A stretch of 64,000 nt of DNA from Vibrio coralliilyticus ATCC BAA-450 (GCF_000176135.1 NZ_ACZN01000018.1:496001-560000), one strand, 5' to 3'. Numbered from the stretch's first letter, positions 36,249 through 46,800 are shown. The notes: generated by a model not told the origin, from the sequence alone. Made by a program: numbers and translations.

Positions 36249-37988
36249 ATGTATACACTTCGCCCCTACCAAGCTGACTCGGTGAAAGCCGTTATTCACT
36301 ATTTCCGCAAACACTCCAGCCCAGCAGTCCTTGTACTACCAACTGGAGCAGGAAAAAGTCTGGTTATTGCTGAACTCGCCAGATTGGCTAAAGGTCGGGT
36401 ATTGGTCATGGCGCACGTCAAAGAGCTGGTGGAACAAAACCACGCTAAGTACGAGGGGTACGATCTCAAAGGATCAATCTATTCTGCGGGTTTAGGCCGT
36501 AAGGAAACCGACCAGCAAGTGGTGTTTGCGTCAGTGCAGTCTGTGGTCAGAAATCTCGATGACTTCAAAAACCAATTCTCGCTACTTGTAATTGACGAGT
36601 GCCACCGCGTTCCGGATAACAAAAACACTAGCTACCAGAAAGTGATTTCTCATCTTCGAGAGCTGAATCCAGGCATCAAAGTGCTCGGCTTAACCGCCAC
36701 GCCTTATCGGCTTGGCATGGGTTGGATTTACCAATATCACACGCGCGGCCTAGTCAGAACAGAGGAACCAAGATTCTTTCGAGACTGCATTTTCGAGCTA
36801 CCTATTCGTTACTTGCTTGATGAAAAGTTCCTCACCCCTGCTCGCATGATGGACGCCCCCGTACTGAGCTATGACTTCTCACAGCTCAAACCCGCAACCA
36901 CAGGTCGCTATAAAGAGGCGGAGCTGGACATGGTGATTGACAAGGCCAAACGGGCGACGCCTCAAATTGTCGAGCAAATCATTCATCTTGCTAAAGACAA
37001 ACAAGGCATCATGGTTTTCGCCGCAACGGTTAGACATGCTCAAGAAATTTATGGTTTGCTCCCAGAAGGTCAAACTGCTCTTGTGATTGGCGACACCCCA
37101 ACACCTGAACGCGACACTATCATCCAAGATTTTAAAGACCGCAAAATTAAGTACTTGGTTAATGTCTCTGTGTTAACCACAGGATTTGATGCCCCTCATG
37201 TCGACCTGATAGCAATTTTGCGACCAACAGAATCAATCAGCTTGTATCAACAGATCGTTGGACGAGGGCTGCGTCTTTCTCCGGGCAAAGAAGAGTGTCT
37301 GGTATTGGATTATGCGGGTAACAGCTACGATCTCTATCAGCCTGAAGTGGGTGATGCCAAACCTGACTCCGACAGCGAAATCATTACCATCCCCTGCCCG
37401 GCTTGTGGCTTCAACAACAACTTCTGGGGAAAGCTGGATAACAATGGCTTCTTAATTGAGCATTACGGTCGAAAATGTCAGGGCTTTTTCGAAGACGAAG
37501 AGACTGGTGAACGAGAGCATTGTAATTATCGTTTCCGCGCCAAATACTGCGGGGAATGCGGCGCAGACAATGACATTGCTGCGCGAATTTGTCACGAATG
37601 CGATGCCACCTTAGTGGATCCCGACAAGAAGCTTAAAGAGGCGTTAAACTTAAAAGACGCCTTGGTATTCGAGTGCCTGTCGATGGATTTGAGTGTTCAC
37701 AAAGATGACAAAGGCAAAAGTAGCCTCAAGGTCTCTTATGTGGGGGAAAACCAAGCTCAGGTGCACGAATTCTGGTCTTTAACGACCAAGAAACAGAAGC
37801 AGACATTCAAAGATATGTTTGTTCGGCCTCATCTCGCTGACAAACATCGTCCGTTTAACGATGCTTCTCCGACCAAGGTGGTCAATAATCAGCATCGTTT
37901 TAGGCCACCTCAGTTCGTGATCGCGCGTAAAGCAGGGCGATTCTGGAAAATGCGTGACAAAATTTTTGAGGATGAGCTAACCAACTAG
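36249..37988 (+). CDS. radD: RadD-type DEAD/DEAH helicase
   Basis: 579-residue superfamily 2 ATPase, homologue of E. coli RadD (YejH), involved in DNA repair and recombination. ATG 36249 (MYTLRPYQADSVKAV) is preferred over an upstream TTG. It has Walker A PTGAGKS, DECH box VIDECHRVP, motif III GLTATPYRLG, motif VI QQIVGRGLRLS, and a C-terminal zinc region with CPAC, CGEC and CHEC pairs. The TAG stop is formed by the junction with the MITE-like element; without the insertion the codon would be TAA. Confidence 0.93.
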   Translation: MYTLRPYQADSVKAVIHYFRKHSSPAVLVLPTGAGKSLVIAELARLAKGRVLVMAHVKELVEQNHAKYEGYDLKGSIYSAGLGRKETDQQVVFASVQSVVRNLDDFKNQFSLLVIDECHRVPDNKNTSYQKVISHLRELNPGIKVLGLTATPYRLGMGWIYQYHTRGLVRTEEPRFFRDCIFELPIRYLLDEKFLTPARMMDAPVLSYDFSQLKPATTGRYKEAELDMVIDKAKRATPQIVEQIIHLAKDKQGIMVFAATVRHAQEIYGLLPEGQTALVIGDTPTPERDTIIQDFKDRKIKYLVNVSVLTTGFDAPHVDLIAILRPTESISLYQQIVGRGLRLSPGKEECLVLDYAGNSYDLYQPEVGDAKPDSDSEIITIPCPACGFNNNFWGKLDNNGFLIEHYGRKCQGFFEDEETGEREHCNYRFRAKYCGECGADNDIAARICHECDATLVDPDKKLKEALNLKDALVFECLSMDLSVHKDDKGKSSLKVSYVGENQAQVHEFWSLTTKKQKQTFKDMFVRPHLADKHRPFNDASPTKVVNNQHRFRPPQFVIARKAGRFWKMRDKIFEDELTN

Positions 37989-38253
37989 GGTCTGTTGACC
38001 TTTTGCGGTTAAATTTTGTTCGAGATAAAAGCATTTTAGTCGCGGCGAGAGGTTTGTCGCCTAGTGACCTAAGCAAAACACCTCTCAACAAAGAGTAAAA
38101 CGCTTTTAGCCGAACCCTCTGGGCAGCGTTTGTGGTTCCTTTCTACTGCGTTATCGGCTTATCAGGTAGGGCAACTACATTTCAAATCCTCTGCCTTGTA
38201 TAAAGAACCCACAAACTGCTGCAAAAATCAGCTCAAAAGGTCAACAGACCCTA
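37986..38253. mobile_element. MITE-like non-autonomous element at a TA target
   Basis: A 264-bp sequence (37988-38251) bounded by perfect 18-bp inverted repeats GGGTCTGTTGACCTTTTG, flanked on both sides by TA (37986-37987 and 38252-38253), the pattern of a TA target duplication. No transposase ORF fits inside, so it would be moved in trans. It fills most of the 354-bp gap between radD and the PepSY gene. The left end supplies the final G of the radD TAG stop. The family is not recognised. Confidence 0.72.
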
Positions 38254-38285
38254 AGCACACTATCCGCTCACTCTTAATATTCACT

Positions 38286-38312
38286 TTGTATTCAGAAAAG
38301 ATTCATTATACT
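38286..38312 (+). promoter_or_regulatory. Predicted promoter of the PepSY-regulator-kinase operon
   Basis: TTGTAT (38286-38291) and TATACT (38307-38312) with a short 15-bp spacer, 31 bp before the PepSY start and just outside the MITE-like element. Confidence 0.35.
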
Positions 38313-38342
38313 GAGTCATAGAATTTCCGAGAAGGTAACGCT

Positions 38343-38741
38343 ATGTTTCATAAGCAGTTAATTTGCTCCCTTGCTGTCACGTTTTGTATGGTGCTTGCTT
38401 ACCCTACCTACGCTGACAGACACGATGATAAAGATGGTCATGCTCTGGTGCAGGATGTCCATAAAGCAGGGACAGAAATTGAATTTGAAGAAGACCAGGA
38501 CGAGGTCTACGACGCTGTTCGTAAAGGCTATATTCGCCCATTCTCCGATCTTTACGCTGCGGTGGAACAAGACCTTCACGGACGCATTATCAAAGTCGAA
38601 CTTGAAGAAGACGATGATATTTGGATTTACGAACTAAAGTTAAATTACAACAACAACATCATCAAAGTTGAGTACAACGCCAGAACGCTGGAAATGATGC
38701 TCATCAAAGGTCGCAATTTCAAACAAGCCCTTAAGAATTAG
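38343..38741 (+). CDS. Periplasmic PepSY-domain protein
   Basis: 132-residue exported protein. A signal peptide (cleavage near TYADR) is followed by an acidic linker and a C-terminal PepSY domain (about 55-130, with LYAAVEQDLHGRIIKVELEE). PepSY genes often sit next to PhoP/CarR-type two-component systems in Vibrio and may act as accessory sensors or peptidase modulators. GAAGG precedes the ATG. It is first gene of the operon with the response regulator (12-bp gap) and kinase. Confidence 0.85.
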   Translation: MFHKQLICSLAVTFCMVLAYPTYADRHDDKDGHALVQDVHKAGTEIEFEEDQDEVYDAVRKGYIRPFSDLYAAVEQDLHGRIIKVELEEDDDIWIYELKLNYNNNIIKVEYNARTLEMMLIKGRNFKQALKN

Positions 38742-38753
38742 AAGAAGAACGTC

Positions 38754-39412
38754 ATGAAAATACTTGTAGTGGAAGATGAACCTCGCCTTGGGGAACAAAT
38801 CATAGAAGCCCTTGAACAGAATGGTTGGGTACCTGAACTGTCAGCAGATGGCATTGATGCACTCTATCGTGCGACGTCCGAGAATGGGATGCTATTGTAC
38901 TCGACCTTGGCCTGCCAAAGCTTGATGGTTTGACCGTCCTAAAAGGTATCCGAGATGAAAACATCAACACGCCCGTCATTATTCTGAGCGCGCGTGATAC
39001 CCTGACTCAACGCGTTGAAGGCCTTAATGCAGGTGCAGACGACTACCAGACCAAACCGTTCGAAATGGTTGAACTGATCGCACGAATTCGCGCCCAGCTT
39101 CGCCGCGCATCAGGTAACGCGTCTCCTGTGATGCAAGTGGGAAGCCTAAGCTTAGACACCCGCTCTTCTAAAGTCATGTGGCAAGGCCAAGCAATTGACC
39201 TAACCGCACTAGAATATAAAGTCGTTGCTTACTTCATGCATAACCCAGAAAAGGTAATCTCGCGAACCGAGTTGGTAGAACACATCTACAAGCAAGACTT
39301 TGACCGCGACTCCAACACCATCGAAGTATTTATCGGGCGTATACGCAAGAAAATCGCACCTAAAGTGATCAAAACCGTCCGAGGACTGGGATACCAGCTT
39401 AATGCCGAATAA
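38754..39412 (+). pseudogene. OmpR/PhoP-type response regulator, broken by a one-base frameshift
   Basis: The receiver domain starts at ATG 38754 (MKILVVEDEPRLGEQII) and reads in frame to about 38882, where one base is missing; the -1 shifted frame then continues EWDAIVLDLGLPKLDG, with phosphoacceptor Asp51 just after the break, and runs to the winged-helix DNA-binding domain (about 125-218) and stop at 39412. With one G restored near 38881 the protein would be a normal 219-residue regulator. As written it stops early after about 57 codons. It overlaps the kinase gene by 11 bp. Either a true inactivating mutation or a sequence error; all other residues are intact, which favours error or a recent event. 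Confidence 0.85.
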
Positions 39413-40745
39413 AAAAGCGCATTTACTTAAAAAGCTCAGCCTTAAAAGCCGCCTCGTTCTGGCGGCGGTTGTTTGGCTGACCGCGATGATCATCGCCGCC
39501 GGTGTCATGGTCCCTTCTCAGGTGTACGTCTACATGGAAGATGATGCCAAGGCACAATTGGCAACTTACATGGACGAGATTGCCGCGACAATTGAAGCGG
39601 ACGAGAAAGGCAATGTGACCATCGGCACTCCCCTTTCGGACCCGCGCTTCAACCGCCCCTACAGTGGCCTATACTGGTCCGCCAAAACGGATAAAGATTT
39701 ACTACGTTCTCGTTCTCTCTGGGACAAAGCACTGACCAAAAAAGGCGATCATGATCTGTTGGGTGCGCGAGATGAAAAACTCATCTATATCGAATCGACA
39801 CTCTATTACCCTGATTACGATGGCCCTATCGAAGTCACTATTGGTATTGACGAGCAACCGATAGAAGATACAGTACGAAGCTTGATGGGCCAACTTTGGG
39901 TCATACTTGCGCTACTTTACCTTGGCGTCCTGACACTCATTGTTATTCAGGTACAGTGGTCTCTGAGCCCATTGTCCAAGATGCACAAAGAGCTCTCTCA
40001 ACTTCGTTCAGGTAAGAAGACCCAGCTCGAAGAAGATTATCCACGCGAAGTCGCGCCTGTCGTATCGGATTTGAATGCTCTTGTTTTCCACTATCAGGAG
40101 CTGTTAGAACGTGCTCGTCACCATGCGGGTAATTTGTCTCATGCACTAAAGACTCCTCTTTCTGTGTTAAAGAATGAAATTGCCAACCAAGACCAACAAA
40201 CCAAGCAACAACTGCAACCTTCGCTCGATCAAATTCAAAGCCAGATAGATTACCACTTAGGCCGCGCCCGAATGGCGGGTTCTAAGAACATCCTTTCTGT
40301 GAAATCCTGCCCGTCTGAGCGTGTTGATGCAATCTCTATGGCTTTTGATAAAGTCTATGCGGAACGCGATATCACACTGATCAACGAGCTCGACTCTGAC
40401 TTGGTCACTGCAGTCGAAGAAACTGACCTTGACGAAATGGTCGGTAATATTTTGGAAAATGCTTATAAATGGTCTGACAGCATCATCCGTGTTCATGCTA
40501 CTGCCAATAGCGAAGACGCCGAAACCATCGACATCATCATTGAAGATGACGGCCAAGGCATCCCCGAAGAGAAGCTCAAACAAGTTATTAAACGTGGTGT
40601 ACGTTTAGATGAGACAACTCCGGGCACAGGGCTAGGCTTGAATATTGTCAGTGAAATGGCCCACAGTTATCGGGGTAAGTTAACGTTAGATCGCAGTTCG
40701 ATGGGCGGGCTAAAAGCCATTCTATCGATGAAAACCACTCACTAA
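39402..40745 (+). CDS. Sensor histidine kinase
   Basis: 447-residue membrane kinase and cognate partner of the preceding regulator. Membrane helices at about 18-38 and 164-185 enclose a periplasmic sensor of about 125 residues. The phosphoacceptor is His247 in NLSHALKTPLSVL, followed by N box ILENAYKWS and ATP-binding DDGQGIPEEKL and GTGLGLNIV. It resembles PhoQ/CarS-like kinases that sense cations or antimicrobial peptides; the signal is inferred only. It overlaps the regulator gene by 11 bp. Confidence 0.9.
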   Translation: MPNKKAHLLKKLSLKSRLVLAAVVWLTAMIIAAGVMVPSQVYVYMEDDAKAQLATYMDEIAATIEADEKGNVTIGTPLSDPRFNRPYSGLYWSAKTDKDLLRSRSLWDKALTKKGDHDLLGARDEKLIYIESTLYYPDYDGPIEVTIGIDEQPIEDTVRSLMGQLWVILALLYLGVLTLIVIQVQWSLSPLSKMHKELSQLRSGKKTQLEEDYPREVAPVVSDLNALVFHYQELLERARHHAGNLSHALKTPLSVLKNEIANQDQQTKQQLQPSLDQIQSQIDYHLGRARMAGSKNILSVKSCPSERVDAISMAFDKVYAERDITLINELDSDLVTAVEETDLDEMVGNILENAYKWSDSIIRVHATANSEDAETIDIIIEDDGQGIPEEKLKQVIKRGVRLDETTPGTGLGLNIVSEMAHSYRGKLTLDRSSMGGLKAILSMKTTH

Positions 40746-40769
40746 CAAACTCTCAGCAAAACACTACAA

Positions 40770-40800
40770 ACAAAGCAGGCATTTTTGCCTGCTTTTCTAT
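40770..40800 (+). terminator. Terminator of the two-component operon
   Basis: Stem AAAGCAGGC/GCCTGCTTTT with a 5-nt loop and T-rich tail, 25 bp after the kinase stop. Confidence 0.87.
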
Positions 40801-41004
40801 TTTCAATTTCAGCTAAAGCGCTTCATTAAACTTCATTCAATCTTCTTGACTCAGTAACAATACTGTCCAGAACACCAACGAACTTCCTTTGACAACATTT
40901 GAGAAGGCTAAAGCTAAGTCAATCATGATTTATGATGATTCAGTTAACATTTGCGGACATGCAAACATAATGAGCAAACATTGTACAAAGTCCGCTTTAT
41001 TCAA

Positions 41005-41748
41005 ATGAAAACAAAATCAATGATTGCTCTGGCTGTCGCTCTGGCTACGAGTGCAGCACACGCAGAGGAAGAAGAGACACTTCCTCAAGACCCTTTTTCG
41101 GCTCAGACAAAATTGGGCTTTATCTACACCGAAAACACCAGTTCATCGCTGTCTTACAATACCGCGTTGATTTTAGGCTATAGCAAAGACCAATGGGAAC
41201 ACAAAGGTGGTTTTGAAAGCTACTATACGGACGCCGACAACGCCGACGATGGTGCCAACCGCTACACTATTAATGCTGGGTCAACCTATGACTATACTGA
41301 AACCAGCTTCTTAAGAGCTGCTACTCGTTTTGAGAACGACCTATACGGCACGTATCGCAAACAATGGGTCTTAATGAGTGGCCTCGGTTTCTATTTGCAT
41401 AATACCGATACAGCCAAACTGTCTGTGTCACTCGGTCCGGGTTACCGAATCTCTGAACGTCAACCAACCGATAGTGAATTCCCCTCCCTACGCAACTACG
41501 AAGTCATTGCGACCTCAACATTGGATGGCTCTGTATCGTTTTCAGAAACATTTTCTGTTGGCGCAGTTATGGACGTAGCACACGGTGAAGAGAATACTCA
41601 CTACAACACCAAAGCATACGTAAAGAACATCCTGATGGGCAGTTTGGCGCTGGTTTTCGATGTGGAATACATCTACAACACCACCGTCGCTGACGATCAA
41701 TCTAATGATGAAATCTACTCGACGATGAGTCTTAGTTACGATTTTTAA
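41005..41748 (+). CDS. DUF481 (YdiY-like) outer-membrane protein
   Basis: 247-residue exported protein. ATG 41005 begins a clear signal peptide (MKTKSMIALAVALATSAAHA), whereas an upstream in-frame TTG does not; the ribosome binding site is weak. The mature part alternates polar and aromatic residues in beta-strand fashion and ends in YDF, typical of an outer-membrane barrel. Family DUF481, salt- or acid-induced in some bacteria; function unknown. About 260 bp upstream is non-coding and AT-rich. Confidence 0.82.
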   Translation: MKTKSMIALAVALATSAAHAEEEETLPQDPFSAQTKLGFIYTENTSSSLSYNTALILGYSKDQWEHKGGFESYYTDADNADDGANRYTINAGSTYDYTETSFLRAATRFENDLYGTYRKQWVLMSGLGFYLHNTDTAKLSVSLGPGYRISERQPTDSEFPSLRNYEVIATSTLDGSVSFSETFSVGAVMDVAHGEENTHYNTKAYVKNILMGSLALVFDVEYIYNTTVADDQSNDEIYSTMSLSYDF

Positions 41749-41847
41749 GGTTATTTCATTTATTAATTAGCTTTGCGGTCAGGTAGGTTTGAGTTAGGAA
41801 ACAACGTCAAAACTCATAAAAGCAAGAGGCTACACAAGGATGATTGT

Positions 41848-42651
41848 ATGAAAAAAGCCCTCGTAGTGTTGTCAATTACTGCCACCACCATTGCCGGTGG
41901 CAACCTTTTCTCCAGTTACTTGCGAATGGAGAAGGACAAACTCGTAGATGAACAAGAGATTCTGACAACGATTCAGAACGACAACCAACTCAGCACACCT
42001 GATCGCATCGTTCAAACCTCCGGTATGTTTATCGGAGTCGACTATGAAGCAAATACGCTTACTTCCATCAATTCAGATAAAGAAGTGCTGGTTAAAAACT
42101 TCAACCACGTCGATTGCTTTACTCTGCTCGACTACGTTACTTCCCTCGCCTTTTCCGACTCCTTCGGCCAGTTCGATAAGAATCTTAAGCTAGCGCGCTA
42201 CTTATACGGTAACGTAGACTTTCTCATGCGCCGCCATTTCTTTTCTGATTGGTTGGAAAACAGCCCATTTAATGTTCAAGACATTACGCTTAATCTTGAT
42301 AGTCGAGCGGTCACGACCGTTAAGCACATTAATCAAAAAACACCTGAAGGTGAACGTTGGATCCCTTCTGTTCCGATTAAAGACAAGAACATCAGTTTTA
42401 TCCCACGAGAATTTGTCGATGATTCTTTAATTAAAGAACTGAAAAGCGGTGACTTAATCGGTATATACAGCCATAAACGCGGACTAGACGTCTCTCATAC
42501 AGGTATCTTCGTCGAAAATGGTGACAAACCCATTTTCCGCCATGCCTCCTCTATCGAAGGTAAAGTCGTCGACACGCCAATGCTGGAATATCTGAAAAGC
42601 AAACCCGGTATCATCGTTTATCGGTTCTCCACCAGCACTTCTTCAAGTTAA
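41848..42651 (+). CDS. DUF1460-family (NlpC/P60-like amidase) exported protein
   Basis: 267-residue protein. ATG 41848 is chosen since AAGGA lies 7 bp before it and the N terminus then becomes a signal peptide or anchor (MKKALVVLSITATTIAGG). The body matches DUF1460, an N-acetylmuramoyl-L-alanine amidase-like fold; the candidate nucleophile Cys is in NFNHVDCFTLLDYV and the His in GLDVSHTGIFV. A peptidoglycan-processing role is inferred. A terminator follows. Confidence 0.82.
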   Translation: MKKALVVLSITATTIAGGNLFSSYLRMEKDKLVDEQEILTTIQNDNQLSTPDRIVQTSGMFIGVDYEANTLTSINSDKEVLVKNFNHVDCFTLLDYVTSLAFSDSFGQFDKNLKLARYLYGNVDFLMRRHFFSDWLENSPFNVQDITLNLDSRAVTTVKHINQKTPEGERWIPSVPIKDKNISFIPREFVDDSLIKELKSGDLIGIYSHKRGLDVSHTGIFVENGDKPIFRHASSIEGKVVDTPMLEYLKSKPGIIVYRFSTSTSSS

Positions 42652-42653
42652 AG

Positions 42654-42686
42654 AAACGGCAACTTAACAAGTTGCCGTTTTTGTCT
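42654..42686. terminator. Bidirectional terminator after the DUF1460 gene
   Basis: Stem AAACGGCAACTT/AAGTTGCCGTTT with a 3-nt loop, A-rich left and T-rich right, between convergent genes. Confidence 0.88.
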
Positions 42687-42701
42687 GCGATTAACGCCGA
42701 T

Positions 42702-43154
42702 TTAGTATGTCATATGCAATATGACTTTATGCCCCACAAGTGCCGCATTGTTTTCACCCAACTTGGCCACTTTCATGTGACCGTCAAAGGAACCAGGTCT
42801 GACGAACAGTTGCTCGATAATACCCTTACGTAACGGTTCTATATCTAGCGGTTGATGTTCTTCCATCGCAAAAAACACACCATCACTATCAAGCTCGTAT
42901 CGGCCTGAACCGGTATATCCAACACGACTTTTAGGCAATACCGCGTAAACGTCGTAGCTGCTGTTCTCTTTAAGAGTCAGTTCAATTCTCATTGGTAGCG
43001 TGGTAGCAAAATCATCATCCGGATCAGTGGATGACACATGTGCTACTGTGTGGCTGATCATATGACGGTTAAGCTGGTTGTCATCAATGTACGAAACCGC
43101 AGCCCCGACAGCAACGCCCGCAATAAGCGGAACAATGGCTAATAACTTATTCAC
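42702..43154 (-). CDS. VtrC/ToxS-like membrane-anchored partner, copy 1
   Basis: 150-residue protein with one N-terminal helix (about 5-22) and a periplasmic beta-rich domain of lipocalin-like character. GTG 43154 (MNKLLAIVPLIAGVAVGA) is preferred: it overlaps the upstream regulator stop by 8 bp, exactly as in the paralogous pair at 48289-49390, and MNK is shared by both. Context and size resemble VtrC or ToxS, which stabilise a ToxR-like regulator and, for VtrA/VtrC, bind bile salts. Sequence similarity to the second copy is modest (MN start, SHT, FxSxG and GHYDF-like spacing). Function is inferred from context. Confidence 0.7.
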   Translation of the reverse strand: MNKLLAIVPLIAGVAVGAAVSYIDDNQLNRHMISHTVAHVSSTDPDDDFATTLPMRIELTLKENSSYDVYAVLPKSRVGYTGSGRYELDSDGVFFAMEEHQPLDIEPLRKGIIEQLFVRPGSFDGHMKVAKLGENNAALVGHKVILHMTY

Positions 43155-43836
43155 AACTGATGACTCCACTATTTGAACTGAAACTCAAAGAGCGACCTTG
43201 GCCGTCCACTAATAACGTTAGTTCGCCAAAATCGTATAAAGTCGAGTTCTGGTAATGCACCTTCGCTCCGTTGTTTTCCGGCGTAAACCAGCAAGAGGCA
43301 AACTCTTGCTGCTCAAAAGATGCATAAGCCAATGGTGAGCTCGAATTTTCGATGATTGAGTAGCTGGCGACTGCGCCGATAACAAATAATCCAGTTGCAA
43401 CAAGCTGGGAGCGGTACTTCACCAAACGACTGCGTAGCGTCTCTTTGGGTTCCTGAGGGACAGGTATTTCCACCACCTCAGGAACGACTGCTTCAACTTG
43501 CTCGACTTCGTTTGCTGGCTGATAGGCATCTACCCGACCCACAAATTCATAGCCAGTACCACGAACCGTGCGGATGATTTCACCAGCGCGATCTTCCAGC
43601 GCTCGGCGACAGTTGGAGATACAGTGCAATAAACTACTGCTCTCTACTACGATGCCACGCTTTAGCCACACTTCATGCATCAATTCGTGCTTTGTCAGTG
43701 TTTCACCAGTGCGCTCGATCATATAGTTCAGTAGCGCAATCTCATTGATTCCTATCGGATGACGAACATTACTTCCCTGACTGTGAATATAACCTTGCTC
43801 AACATCGAGAATATGGCTTTCATTAATCAGTAACAT
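43147..43836 (-). CDS. ToxR-like membrane-bound winged-helix regulator, copy 1
   Basis: 229-residue protein. Residues 1-105 are an OmpR-type winged helix (NEIALLNYMIERTGETLTKH, TVRGTGYEFVGRV), then a Glu/Pro-rich linker, a single membrane helix (about 148-166) and a small periplasmic domain with two cysteines (ASCWF and the terminal ISCE), which could form a disulfide. This is the ToxR/TcpP/VtrA layout, which activates promoters from the membrane. It starts 3 bp after the RND pump stop and overlaps the lipocalin-like partner gene by 8 bp, so it is cotranscribed with the pump. It is paralogous to 48731-49390. Confidence 0.88.
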   Translation of the reverse strand: MLLINESHILDVEQGYIHSQGSNVRHPIGINEIALLNYMIERTGETLTKHELMHEVWLKRGIVVESSSLLHCISNCRRALEDRAGEIIRTVRGTGYEFVGRVDAYQPANEVEQVEAVVPEVVEIPVPQEPKETLRSRLVKYRSQLVATGLFVIGAVASYSIIENSSSPLAYASFEQQEFASCWFTPENNGAKVHYQNSTLYDFGELTLLVDGQGRSLSFSSNSGVISCE

Positions 43837-43839
43837 GTT

Positions 43840-46800
43840 TTACCCCTCAACAAGCTGCTTACGCAATACGCTTTTTTCGCGAAGCTTTGCTACTGCAACA
43901 TAAGCCATTGGTACAAAGAACAGCGAGAAGAAAGTACCAATCGTCAAACCGCCGACCAGAACCAGACCAATGTTTACTCGACCTAACGAACCCGGACCTT
44001 CTGCCAGAGCAAGAGGTAGTGAACCGATGATCATCGTCAGAGACGTCATCAGGATAGGACGTAGACGAGAGCGTGCACTCATCAACGCCGCTTCCATCAC
44101 TTCCACACCTTCCTTACGCTTAAGATTGGCAAATTCCACCATCAGGATGCCGTGCTTGGTCACCAAACCAACCAGAGTCAGCAAACCAATCTTAGAGTAC
44201 AAGTTCAGGCTTTGACCAAAGACGCTTAACGTCAGTATCGCACCTACCAGACACAGAGGAACGGTGATCAGAATAACCAATGGGTCTACAAAGCTCTCAA
44301 ACTGAGCAGCAAGGATCAGGAAGATAAAGATCAGCGCCAGACCAAACAGCATCTGCATACCCGCTGATGACTCGTTAAGCTCTTTAATCACGCCATCGTA
44401 TTCGTAGCTTTGCCCCGCTTTCAGTAACTCAGGAAGCTTCTCATCGAGGAATGCTTGAACATCATCCGCGCTGTAACCTGGTACCAAGTCTGCAGTAATC
44501 TCTGCAGCGTCTTTACCGCCATAGGTTTTAATATTTGATTCTGCCGTCACAGGCTTAATCGATACGAACTGAGACAGTGGCAACCTTTGACCAGATTCAG
44601 AGCTAACGTATAACTTATCTAGAACTTTAAAGTCACCTAACGCTTGGCGGTTTACCTGTACCTGAATTGGGTAGGTAAATCCGTCATCTGCTTGCAGATC
44701 GGCAGCCTTCACAGAGCCTAAGAAAGTAGAAATTGCATTGGTTACGTTGCCGTAATCAACGCCCGACAATACAATCGCATTGCGGTCAATCGACATATCA
44801 AATCGTAGCTGGTCACGGTGCGTTGAGTTATCAACGTTCGACAGACCTGGATAATCCTCAAGTAACTCAACGACTTTCGCTGCAGTATCAGACAGCTCGT
44901 CTAGGTCACGGTTAACGGTTGTCACTTGAAGAATCAGATTGTCTGCTACATCAAGGTTGTCAGCAGAACGTACAGAGAAAGACGTCGTATACGCCGAGAT
45001 AGTTTCCTTCGCTTTAGCAATCATCTCATTGATGATTTCATCGGCGCTCTTATTACGTTCTTCCCATGGCTTCAACAACACGTGATTAGTCGGTGCAGTT
45101 TCAATGTAAGCAAGATTAGCTTCAATCTCTTTGTTACCTTCAAACACTGCGTTGATTTGGTCAGCGTTATCCAAGTCGTATAGACGACCAGCACCAGCAG
45201 GGCCATGAGAAGTCACTTCAATGAAACCAGTATCTTCTGTAGGCAGAAGAACTTTTGGCATAAACCATACAGCAACAACAGACAAAATAGTAAGCACTGC
45301 AGTACCCGCTAAAACCTGGCGTGGACGCTTGAACCATGCATTCAGGTACACCATATACTTGTCAGTCATGGCGTTCAGTTTGGTTTCCACCCACTGGAAC
45401 CACTTTGGTGACGTTGTCACTGATTTCAACATGTAGGCACTCATCATCGGAGACAGGGTTAATGCTACGAATCCTGAGATGATGACTGATGCTGCTAGCG
45501 TAAAGGCAAACTGTTGGAACAGATCCGCCGTCAAACCTGACATCAAACCAATCGGCAAGTACACCACAGCCAGCGTTAAGGTCATTGCGATGACAGGGAA
45601 AACAACCTCTTTACAGCTCTTAAGTGCTGCTTCAAATGGTGAAAGACCTTCTTCAATATGTCGGTAGCAGTTTTCCACCACAACGATAGCATCATCAACC
45701 ACCAGACCAATCGCAAGAATAATAGCCAAAATAGTCAACACGTTGATGCTAAAGCCTAGCATTGCCATTACACCAAACACGCCGATCACACAGACAGGAA
45801 TAGTTATGAGAGGAATCGCTGCAACGCGCAGTGAACCTAAGAACAAAACTACAATTGCCGATACCAGAACAATCGCTTCAACCAACGTCATAAACCCTTG
45901 GTCAATTGCTTCTTCGATAAAGTCAGCCTGATTGTAGACCATCTTCATCTCAACATTGTCCGGTACTTCCATGGTTTCCATGGCCGCTTTTACGCGGTTC
46001 GCAACCGTAACCGGGTTCTCAGATTTAAGTGGTAACACCTGAAGAGACATCGCCATATCGCCATCAACATGAAGCATGCTTGGCTCAAGGCTCTCCTCAC
46101 CCATTTGAACGTCAGCCACATCATTAACACGAACGATGTTGCCATTATCGACACGGATAACGAGGTCACGCACATCTTCAATAGACGTTACCTGATTGAC
46201 AGGGTTGATTGAGAAGTCACGAACTTCACCTTTAATCGTACCTGCAGTAAACGTCGCATTGTAAGTGCTCAGCGTACCTACTACGTCAGAAGCACTGACA
46301 TTCAGAGCCGCCATACGCTCAGGTTGCAACCAAACACGAATAGCACGGTTGGAACCACCATATGGCCCCCACACACCACCAACACCCAGTACGTTTTTGA
46401 ACTGAGGAGCAATCTGCTGACTGATGAAGTCAAACAGCTCTTGCTTCTTCATCTCACCACGGTTAACGAATGTGATAATGTTACTTGGCATTGCCGTGTC
46501 AGAAGAGTCATCCGTTACTGTCGGTTTGTCTGTCATCGCTGGCGGGAAATCAGAGATACCATCCACCTTGCTGCGCAGATTGTTCATCAGGCTTGCGTAC
46601 TCAACCTCACTGACCCCATCTTCAAATTGGATCTTGAGAGAACAGCTGCCTTCCTGACAATCCGTTGTCATCGTTTTGATCTTATCGAGACCTGTGACTG
46701 CAGTGATGAGTTCTTCTGCCACATTTTGTGACATAAACTCAGCACTCGCCCCGGTAATTGAAGCGCTTACTGTAGCCGATGCAGTCTGGCGCTCAGGAAA

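Noticed and set aside
38930..39412. A 160-residue reading frame starting at a TTG could be taken as a short independent regulator gene.
   Set aside because: It is the downstream part of the frameshifted response regulator; the receiver N terminus is present just upstream in another frame, and the TTG start has no ribosome binding site.
46324..46731. A 135-residue plus-strand reading frame opposite the RND permease.
   Set aside because: It is antisense to a strongly conserved gene, with no family resemblance and no ribosome binding site.
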